64,000 nt of DNA, taken from assembly GCA_934632155.1 (NCBI GenBank), contig CAKTXZ010000004.1:62001-126000 (forward strand), written 5' to 3'. Origin of the DNA: an uncultured Clostridia bacterium (GTDB lineage Bacteria > Bacillota > Clostridia > Christensenellales > Aristaeellaceae). A program made the translations under genes and the position numbers. Of this stretch, positions 41,293 through 47,373 are shown one piece after another. Under the pieces are notes generated by a model. That model worked only from the letters and a program-made list of their open reading frames with translations. It did no database searches and was not told the origin of the DNA. Position 1 is the stretch's first letter. Each line of letters opens with the position of its first letter.

Positions 41293-42031
41293 GCCCGATC
41301 ACAGCCAGATGCGCCGGGTAGAGCGCGTAGCCCAGCCAAGCGGGTATTCGCAGCGCGCCGCGCCGCATGGGAGCCGCCATCAGCGGCAGCGCCAGCACGG
41401 CATAAAACTGGATGCGCGTCAATGCGGAAAGCATTTCTCCCGCCAGCGGAAGAAAGGAAACCTGCGTCGGAAAGGGAATCGACCCGAAATGGCGCATGGT
41501 AATCGTTCCCTGCCCCCAATAAAGGCAAAACGCAATCATAAAAGCAGAGAGCGCCGGACGGCTGCCGCGCACGGCGTACAGCAGAAGAATGAAGCAAACG
41601 CCCTTCCAGCCGTAATCCACGTCCACCGCGCAGCTGATGAGAATCGCCAGCGCAGGCGCCCAAATCTGGCTGCCAAGGCGACGCGTTTTCACGCCCGCCA
41701 TGCCGAGCAGCCCCAGCAGCAGGGTCGCGAAAATGTTCCATTCCATCCATTGATGCCTCATGGCAAATACATAGACGGGCTGCGAAATCACGCCGACGAT
41801 CAGGAGCCGCAGCGCGTATTTCCAGATGTTGCGCGTGTATTCCGCACCCACCGCCAAGCACCACGCATACAGCGGAAAGGCAATGCGCCCCAGCAGGCGC
41901 ATTTCAAGGCATTGCGGAAAAAGCGCCGCGCCGGTATGATCGACAATCATGAACAGCAGCGCGATCAGCTTGAGCAGATCGGTGTTTTCATTGCCTGCCG
42001 TTCGCCGTTTCAATACGCTGGCATCCGTCAT
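41267..42031 (-). CDS. TraX-family membrane protein
   Basis: 254 residues with about eight hydrophobic segments. TraX features are TDLLKLIALLFMIVDHTGAA near the N-terminus, RLLGRIAFPLYAWCLAVG, and the C-terminal ARIQFYAVLALPLMA and YALYPAHLAVIGLIR. TraX N-acetylates F-pilin, and the family resembles acyltransferase-3 membrane enzymes; chromosomal Firmicute copies probably acylate a surface polymer. The start at 42031 lies eight bases after GGAGG. It converges with the proline-rich gene and overlaps its end. Confidence 0.88.
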   Translation of the reverse strand: MTDASVLKRRTAGNENTDLLKLIALLFMIVDHTGAALFPQCLEMRLLGRIAFPLYAWCLAVGAEYTRNIWKYALRLLIVGVISQPVYVFAMRHQWMEWNIFATLLLGLLGMAGVKTRRLGSQIWAPALAILISCAVDVDYGWKGVCFILLLYAVRGSRPALSAFMIAFCLYWGQGTITMRHFGSIPFPTQVSFLPLAGEMLSALTRIQFYAVLALPLMAAPMRRGALRIPAWLGYALYPAHLAVIGLIRNGLPW

Positions 42032-42158
42032 TCTCCATTTCCTCCCGCACAGGCGCGCCGCAATGTTGCCATTGGTTTCGGCGTTTGTTTTCACATTTTT
42101 GCCAAACGCGCTTCACATTTGGTTGGTATCGTAAAGCTACGGATTCGATCCGCCCTTC

Positions 42159-42209
42159 CTGTCCCGCCCAAGGCGCTGCTGAAATAAGCGCAGACGCCCG
42201 GCGGGACAG
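42159..42209. other. 51-nt perfect-stem hairpin between traX-like and nitroreductase genes
   Basis: CTGTCCCGCC (42159-42168) pairs with GGCGGGACAG (42200-42209), with GCGC/GCGC possible inside the loop. TTTTGGCTTTTTT follows on the plus strand, yet no plus-strand gene ends here. On the minus strand it lies after the nitroreductase gene and could limit read-through. Confidence 0.5.
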
Positions 42210-42305
42210 ACAATTTTGGCTTTTTTGCGCGTCAAAATGCGCGCCGCATCCTTTTCGACGTCCGAAAAACCGTCTCGCATGCGATTTTCTCGAATTATGT
42301 ACAGG

Positions 42306-42869
42306 CTATTCGATAATCGTTACGCGGTTTTCCATCTGCGGGTGGGGCTCCTTGTCGTCCGTCGCAAAGCCCACGGCGATTGCAATCACGAAATCATACC
42401 CCGCCGGAAAGCCCAGCATCTCCCGCAGGCGCGTCCCATGCGAGGAAAGAAAGGCCTCCCGCGGCAGCCCCAGAATCACGCTGCCAAGCCCCATGCTTTC
42501 CGCCGCCAGCGCGATATTTTCCACCGCAATGCCGCAATCGATCTTCGCCCAATAATTGTCCGGATCCGCGCTGAGGAAAACGACCGTCGGCGCGTGGTAA
42601 AACACATTGAATTCCTCATCCTCAAAGCGTGCGCTGCGCTGGCTCTGCACACGGGCAAGCACGCCCTGCCGCGCAGCGTCGTTGATTTCGTTCAGCAGCG
42701 TTTCATTCTGAACCACTGTAAAATGCCACGGCTGCCGGTTCATCGCCGAGGGAGATTCCTTGGCCGCGGTCAGCAGGGCGTCGAGCTGCTCGGGCGTAAT
42801 CTGCACGCGCTGATAGGCGCGGTGGCTGCGCCGGGAAGCAATTACGGAAAGCGTTTCGTTTGTCATCAT
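42306..42869 (-). CDS. Nitroreductase-family flavoprotein
   Basis: 187 residues with the FMN-binding signature near the N-terminus (IASRRSHRAYQ), the AKESPSAMNRQPWHF segment and the GIAVENIALAAESMGLGS helix. The C-terminal LGFPAGYDFVIAIAVGFATD completes the fold. Such dimeric enzymes use NAD(P)H to reduce nitro compounds or quinones; the physiological substrate is unknown. AAGGAGG precedes two adjacent ATG codons (42869 and 42866), and either may be used. It is divergent from tadA with 82 bp between. Confidence 0.92.
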   Translation of the reverse strand: MMTNETLSVIASRRSHRAYQRVQITPEQLDALLTAAKESPSAMNRQPWHFTVVQNETLLNEINDAARQGVLARVQSQRSARFEDEEFNVFYHAPTVVFLSADPDNYWAKIDCGIAVENIALAAESMGLGSVILGLPREAFLSSHGTRLREMLGFPAGYDFVIAIAVGFATDDKEPHPQMENRVTIIE

Positions 42870-42881
42870 AAATCCTCCTTC

Positions 42882-42910
42882 TTGATGGCCGGCAAGGGTT
42901 GTGTTACAAT
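42882..42910 (+). promoter_or_regulatory. Promoter of tadA
   Basis: TTGATG (42882-42887), 17 bp, TACAAT (42905-42910). The expected start near 42917 argues for the TTG start codon of tadA. Confidence 0.65.
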
Positions 42911-42951
42911 ACGTGTGGAGCATCGCCGCAATGGCTGAGGAGATGATACGC

Positions 42952-43449
42952 TTGACGGAAGCGGAAAAATGGATGCGCGAGGCGCTGCGCGAGGCGGCGC
43001 TGTCCGGCGACGACGTGCCGGTCGGCGCTGTCGTGGTGCAAAACGGACGCGTCCTTGCGCGCGCGCATAACGAACGCGAAGAGGGCGGGCCGTTTGACCA
43101 TGCCGAAATGCTCGCCATGCGGCGCGCCTGCGAAGCGCTTGGCACGCGGCGGCTGCACGGGTGCACGCTCTACGTCACGCTGGAGCCCTGCCCCATGTGC
43201 GCCGGCGCGCTCATCATGGCCGAATTGGACGCCTGCGTCTTTGGCGCGTACGACGCGCGGCAGGGCTGCTGCGGAAGCGTTTATTCGCTGCCGCAGGATC
43301 CGGCGTTTTATCACCACGCCGTCTGCGCCGGCGGCGTGGTGCAGGACGAATGCGCCGCATTGCTTCGCAATTTTTTCCTGAGCCGGCGGGAAAACGGGCG
43401 GCAGTCCAAAACGCTTCCGGCTGCGCCTGACGCGCCTTTTGGATTATAG
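42952..43449 (+). CDS. tadA: tRNA-specific adenosine deaminase
   Basis: Converts A34 to inosine in tRNA-Arg(ACG). The 165-residue protein has the zinc and catalytic motif FDHAEMLAM (His and Glu, about 53) and PCPMCAGAL (about 83). It also has the C-terminal helix AALLRNFFLSRR of the TadA dimer. I take the TTG at 42952 as start: GAGGAG stands eight bases before it and the conserved N-terminus (TEAEKWMREALREA) begins there. ATG codons at 42931 and 42943 lack a spaced ribosome site. It is followed by the tRNA-Val gene. Confidence 0.9.
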   Translation: MTEAEKWMREALREAALSGDDVPVGAVVVQNGRVLARAHNEREEGGPFDHAEMLAMRRACEALGTRRLHGCTLYVTLEPCPMCAGALIMAELDACVFGAYDARQGCCGSVYSLPQDPAFYHHAVCAGGVVQDECAALLRNFFLSRRENGRQSKTLPAAPDAPFGL

Positions 43450-43558
43450 CACATTTTCCCCTCGAGCGCCACAGGCAGGCCCGAAACGGCTGTTTTTCGC
43501 CCACCGCATGTCAGGCAACTTCATTTTTCAAAAAAATATTTTTTTGTAGTTTGCCCCC

Positions 43559-43587
43559 TTGCATTTTGTCGGAACCTGTGCTATAGT
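43559..43587 (+). promoter_or_regulatory. Promoter of tRNA-Val
   Basis: TTGCAT (43559-43564), 17 bp, TATAGT (43582-43587), 15 bp before the mature tRNA. Confidence 0.75.
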
Positions 43588-43602
43588 AATAACGTTCCGC
43601 TT

Positions 43603-43679
43603 GGGATTATAGCTCAGCTGGTTAGAGCACCACGTTGACATCGTGGGGGTCATAGGTTCGAGTCCTACTAATCCCACCA
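43603..43679 (+). tRNA. tRNA-Val (anticodon GAC)
   Basis: A 77-nt cloverleaf. The acceptor stem GGGATTA pairs with TAATCCC, the D arm is GCTC-AGCTGGTTA-GAGC, and the anticodon stem CCACG-TTGACAT-CGTGG has GAC in the loop. The T arm is ATAGG-TTCGAGT-CCTAC with one A-C mismatch at its outer pair. CCA is encoded. It has its own promoter and a terminator directly behind. Confidence 0.96.
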
Positions 43680-43682
43680 ACG

Positions 43683-43720
43683 CTCGGAAGCCTTGATTTG
43701 AAGAGGCCTCCGAGTTTTTT
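43683..43720 (+). terminator. Terminator of tRNA-Val
   Basis: CTCGGAAGCCT pairs with AGGCCTCCGAG (one mismatch), followed by TTTTTT. Confidence 0.9.
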
Positions 43721-44279
43721 GTTGTCAAAAGCCCCGGCGGGCCATAAAGCCCGCCGGGGCCGCGCCAGATCCTGTTCCTCCCATGTGACAACGCCCGCGC
43801 CGGATCCTGTTCCCACCCATGCGGTAAGAACCGAAACGGATCCTTCCCTCAGACCAAGCCGCGCGCAGGGCGCGCTGGCAACGCAGCGCCGACCGGCGCG
43901 CAATACGCCGGTGCAAAATATGCGGGCAGCTCCAGCGCCTGCGGCAGGAAGGGATGGGCTGTGCCGGAAAAATCAAGCCGCCGACGCGAACGCCATAGTG
44001 AGAATTCGCTTCTATGACGGCAGCCATCTTCCCGCAGCTCGGGCGCAGCGGAAGCACCCGACGCATAAGGGCGTCGCTTCGCCCCTCACGCTCTCGAGCG
44101 CATCCAAGCGTGTCCATACCGGCGTTTTTCGCGCAGCGGAAGCAGAGACGATGGCGGGTTTCCCCTCTCGCCGTCGCCATTCCCGACAGCGGGCACAGCG
44201 GCGGCGCACGACCGGCAGTATGGCCAAATTCCGCTTTATCGGCATGGCCTCCTTTCGGTAATCGTTTGTTCCGCCGGCC
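43721..44279. other. 560-bp gene-free stretch after tRNA-Val
   Basis: It begins with a perfect 12-bp stem, GCCCCGGCGGGC-cataaa-GCCCGCCGGGGC (43731-43760). Three imperfect copies of GGATCCTGTTCCcaCCCATG-type sequence follow (about 43768, 43801 and 43838). The rest contains no frame with a ribosome site or a family I know. The facing secreted-protein gene ends at its far side without a clear terminator. Confidence 0.5.
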
Positions 44280-45875
44280 TTATGCCGCAGGAACCAGCCG
44301 AATCAGCATCACGCAAATCTCTGCGCCGGTAAAATCCAGTATAAAGGAAATTTCCTCGCCGTCGGTTTCAAAGGGCAGCTCCGTTTCCGTGCCGTCCTGC
44401 GCCGCCAGCGCAAGCGTCCTGCCCGACAGAAGCTCGGCCGGCAGCGTAATCCGCACCTGCCCCGTGGGCTGCGTCAGCCACCCCGCATGCTCAAAGGCAA
44501 CGCTCAGATATTCGTGATTCATTCTCGCCGTTACCTCGCCCGCAGGAAGCCTGCCAGTCACAGCCGCCGCCAGCGCATTTTCAATCAGCTCCAACCGCGC
44601 GCCGCCTTCAACCTCGCCGCACACCGGGCAAAAGAGCATTTTACCGTCCGCTGCCGTGGTAAATTCGAACCGCTGGCAGTCAGCCCTTCCCGTATGCGCG
44701 CAATCCTCGCGCCTGCAGGACGCGTCATGCGTGCCGTCGCCGTTGCCCGTCCATTCGCCGTACCAGTGGGAATACGCCGGCGTTCCGGCGGCAATATAGA
44801 TGTCGCGGCAGCGGCGGCAGGCAAACACGGTATACCCCGCCTTCCCGCAGGAGGGGCGAATCACAGTGCCGGCATAGTCATGGTTGAGCATGTCAAGCTG
44901 CTTATAAGTGGTATAGTTGCAGCCATCGCGCTTGCAGGTTACGTAAGCGTCCCAGCCGATTTCCGTGCAGGTCGCCGCTTGCGCTTCGTGCCGTTCCAGA
45001 TCGTGCTGCAGTGCAGGAAGGTCCTGATAGTTCGTATAACCGCAGCCCTCGCGCTTGCAGGTTACGTAAGCGTCCCAGCCGATTTCCGTGCAGGTCGCCG
45101 CTTGCGCTTCGTGCCGTTCCAGATCGTGCTGCAGTGCAGGAAGGTCCTGATAGTTCGTATAACCGCAGCCCTCGCGCTTGCAGGTTACGTAAGCGTCCCA
45201 GCCGATTTCCGTGCAGGTCGGCGCTTTTCCGTCATGGCTTATTATATCATGGTTATTCGAATCGATTTGGCCATATTCCGTGCCGCATACACCGCAAACA
45301 GCCTTTGCGATACAGGTCGCCTCGCCGCCGGTGCAGGCTTCCGTCTGGGTGTGGCTGCCGTCGCGCCCGCAGACGCGGGTGTGCGTGCCGTTGCCGTTAG
45401 ATTTCCACTCGCCCCACTCATGGCCAAGGACATTGCCGTATGCCACGCCGCATTCCATGCAAACGGCCTTGTCGGTGCAGGTCGCCGTGCCGCCGAAGCA
45501 TCTTACCGGCGTATTGTAGTCGCATCCTGCCCGCTTACAGACACGGCTGTGCCGTCCTTTTCCGATATTCGTGAATTGAAAATCGTGGCCAAGGGGCCCG
45601 GTATATTCCCCTTTGCATTCGGTGCAGATTTTTCCATTGTAGCAATCCCTTTCGCCTCCGCTATGCGGCAGCGCCTGACCGTCATATTGCGTATGGCATT
45701 TCGTACACTCATTAATCTCCCGATGGTAGTTTCGGTCATAATACTTTACGCCCGCCGACTTTGTCATCGTCCATTCGTTGCACACCTTGCATTTTATCGT
45801 GCCATCAGCCATTGCGCTTCCAACGCACAGCATCAGTCCCAACGTCAGCAGGCAGCCAAACAGCCATTTTTTCAT
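44280..45875 (-). CDS. Secreted cysteine-rich repeat protein, unknown function
   Basis: 531 residues with a signal peptide (1-23). Residues 24-400 consist of about ten CxxC-type units (for example CKVCNEW, CTKCHTQY, CTECKGEY, CMECGVAY, CGVCGTEY). Three near-identical 41-residue blocks lie within it, each with ATCTEIGWDAYVTCKREGC. Similar repeats occur in clostridial surface proteins of unknown role, where they look like small zinc knuckles. The last 110 residues form a beta-rich domain without cysteines. GGGGAGG sets the start at 45875. No cell-wall sorting motif is visible at the C-terminus. Confidence 0.78.
   Translation of the reverse strand: MKKWLFGCLLTLGLMLCVGSAMADGTIKCKVCNEWTMTKSAGVKYYDRNYHREINECTKCHTQYDGQALPHSGGERDCYNGKICTECKGEYTGPLGHDFQFTNIGKGRHSRVCKRAGCDYNTPVRCFGGTATCTDKAVCMECGVAYGNVLGHEWGEWKSNGNGTHTRVCGRDGSHTQTEACTGGEATCIAKAVCGVCGTEYGQIDSNNHDIISHDGKAPTCTEIGWDAYVTCKREGCGYTNYQDLPALQHDLERHEAQAATCTEIGWDAYVTCKREGCGYTNYQDLPALQHDLERHEAQAATCTEIGWDAYVTCKRDGCNYTTYKQLDMLNHDYAGTVIRPSCGKAGYTVFACRRCRDIYIAAGTPAYSHWYGEWTGNGDGTHDASCRREDCAHTGRADCQRFEFTTAADGKMLFCPVCGEVEGGARLELIENALAAAVTGRLPAGEVTARMNHEYLSVAFEHAGWLTQPTGQVRITLPAELLSGRTLALAAQDGTETELPFETDGEEISFILDFTGAEICVMLIRLVPAA
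44928..45220. repeat. 123-bp tandem repeat, about 2.4 copies
   Basis: The segment repeats with an exact period of 123 bp (for instance at 45001 and 45124) and no differences over the 293 bp. It encodes the 41-residue blocks of the cysteine-rich protein. Length variation by slippage or recombination is to be expected. Confidence 0.93.
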
Positions 45876-45940
45876 CTCTTTTCCTCCCCATAAGCTCGAT
45901 ATCTTTAACATGCATACCAAAGTTACATTAACACATTCAA

Positions 45941-45969
45941 ATTATAGCACGTGTAGGATCGGAACGCAA
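45941..45969 (-). promoter_or_regulatory. Promoter of the cysteine-rich protein gene
   Basis: Minus strand TTGCGT (45964-45969), 17 bp, TATAAT (45941-45946). Confidence 0.7.
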
Positions 45970-46039
45970 GAGCAAAAAACAGCCTATGCCATGCCAAAGA
46001 AAATTTGGAAATTCGATTATCCAGACGTTCCGCCGCGCG

Positions 46040-47191
46040 TCAGCCGTTATCAAGATCCGACTCCAGCAGGGGCAAAAAGCCGTACCGCGTTCTGCCGCGG
46101 TCATGAACGCGGACATACATCCAGTTCAGCCCCAGCTGCGCCAGCTTCTCGATTTCAACCTTGCCCTTGAGCACCGTCGCGGGCGTTTGCGCGCCAAGCG
46201 GGTCGTCCGTCAGCGCGCTCCCGCCTTTCGGAAGCGTGCGGCGCTCTCGGCTTTTCGCGTCAAACGCCAGCCGTTTCACCGTCGCGCCTGCCGGAAGCGC
46301 CCTTGCGGATATCCAGCCGATGCGGCAGCGTTCCTCGTCAAGGCCATACTGAATCAGCAGCCAGCCGTCGTATTGGCCAAACACCTGCACCCAGCCGTTC
46401 GTGCTGACGACGGCCTTTCCGCCGCCGCTCCGGCCATAGGCGGTTCCCGGCCCGGCGTAAACGGGATACTGCCGCCCGGCGGGGAGGCGCACGTCCTGCG
46501 GGGTCAGTATTTCCCCCGGAAAGCCCGATTCTACATAGGGAATAATCGGAACGCCGTCCGCAGCGGCCGGAAGCTCCTCGAGGCTGCAGGGCAGGCTTTC
46601 CAGCGCAACCGAGCGAATGTCCGTATCCACACGGTATTTCACCGCGCCGTCATAGCCGTTGCAGATGTTCGAGAAGACCATATCGTCGCCCAAAATATCG
46701 ACAAAGCGCACGGTATGACGCGAAAATCCGCTCAGGTAATAGCTATCGTCACGCCAGACGTAAAACGCCGTTTCGTCATACACCTCTTCGTCAATGAGGA
46801 GTACGCCGATATTGCGCCCGTCGGAAACAAAGGTTCTCTGGTATTCGCCGCATCCATAGCAGACGTCGAATTCATCGCCTGCCGCTATACGATACAGCAC
46901 AGCCTGCAGATCCTGCTGCGGCACAGGGCCGGAGGTGTCCAGCCATTTTTCCCATTCGCCCTGCGCAAAGCGAAAGCCCAGCAGCCTTCTCTCCCCCGCG
47001 CTTTTCACCAGCGCGAACATATGCCCGCCCTCCGGCGCGTCGGGCACGGCGCAATAGCTTTCAAGCGTATATTCAGGATAGTCCGACGCAATCTGCGCCC
47101 GAACCGCATCGGGCAGCGCCGTATCCTCCGCCGCGGCAACAGCCGGCAGAAGCAGCAGCGCCAATAGAAGCGCCCGCAGAATTCCCTTCAT
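46040..47191 (-). CDS. Secreted protein with SH3-like domain, unknown function
   Basis: 383 residues with a signal peptide (1-21). The N-terminal 210 residues are unassigned and mixed alpha/beta, with CYGCGEYQRTF and SDGRNIGVLL. From about 235, RLPAGRQYPVYAGPGTAYGR and GWVQVFGQYDGWLLIQYG fit a bacterial SH3 wall-binding fold. A second SH3-like unit follows, TVLKGKVEIEKLAQLGLNWMYV, near the end. It is likely a wall-associated protein. GGTGGAAAG precedes the ATG at 47191 and it has its own promoter. The neighbour downstream is the cysteine-rich secreted protein. Confidence 0.72.
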   Translation of the reverse strand: MKGILRALLLALLLLPAVAAAEDTALPDAVRAQIASDYPEYTLESYCAVPDAPEGGHMFALVKSAGERRLLGFRFAQGEWEKWLDTSGPVPQQDLQAVLYRIAAGDEFDVCYGCGEYQRTFVSDGRNIGVLLIDEEVYDETAFYVWRDDSYYLSGFSRHTVRFVDILGDDMVFSNICNGYDGAVKYRVDTDIRSVALESLPCSLEELPAAADGVPIIPYVESGFPGEILTPQDVRLPAGRQYPVYAGPGTAYGRSGGGKAVVSTNGWVQVFGQYDGWLLIQYGLDEERCRIGWISARALPAGATVKRLAFDAKSRERRTLPKGGSALTDDPLGAQTPATVLKGKVEIEKLAQLGLNWMYVRVHDRGRTRYGFLPLLESDLDNG

Positions 47192-47229
47192 TTCTTTCCA
47201 CCTTTCTTCAGTCATTCTTTTCATCCCTC

Positions 47230-47259
47230 ATGATACGCTTTTCAAAATATGCCGGTCAA
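47230..47259 (-). promoter_or_regulatory. Promoter of the SH3-like secreted protein gene
   Basis: Minus strand TTGACC (47254-47259), 18 bp, TATCAT (47230-47235). Confidence 0.65.
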
Positions 47260-47318
47260 GGGGGGAATTGTAAATCTTTCCTTCCGCAGGCGTTCGTCTG
47301 ATCCGCTGCGTCTCATAA

Positions 47319-47355
47319 CAAAAGAGGGTCTCCGCCACTGGGAAACCCTCTTTTG
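47319..47355 (-). terminator. Terminator of the MacB-like transporter gene
   Basis: AAAAGAGGGT (47319-47329) pairs with ACCCTCTTTT (47345-47354) around a 15-nt loop; T-run on the minus strand. It works in either direction. Confidence 0.85.
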
Positions 47356-47373
47356 CGTCGTTGCTTTTCGCGC

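Noticed and set aside
43500..43560. A/T-rich palindrome CAAAAAAATATTTTTTTG as terminator of tadA
   Set aside because: The stem has only A-T pairs and no GC base, so a stable hairpin is doubtful; it may just be the A/T-rich element upstream of the tRNA promoter.
43603..43679. Integrated element with a duplicated tRNA-Val 3' end as attachment site
   Set aside because: No second copy of the tRNA 3' end and no integrase gene were found in the following sequence.
44928..45220. CRISPR array
   Set aside because: The repeat unit is 123 bp without spacers, lies within a coding frame and has no cas genes nearby.
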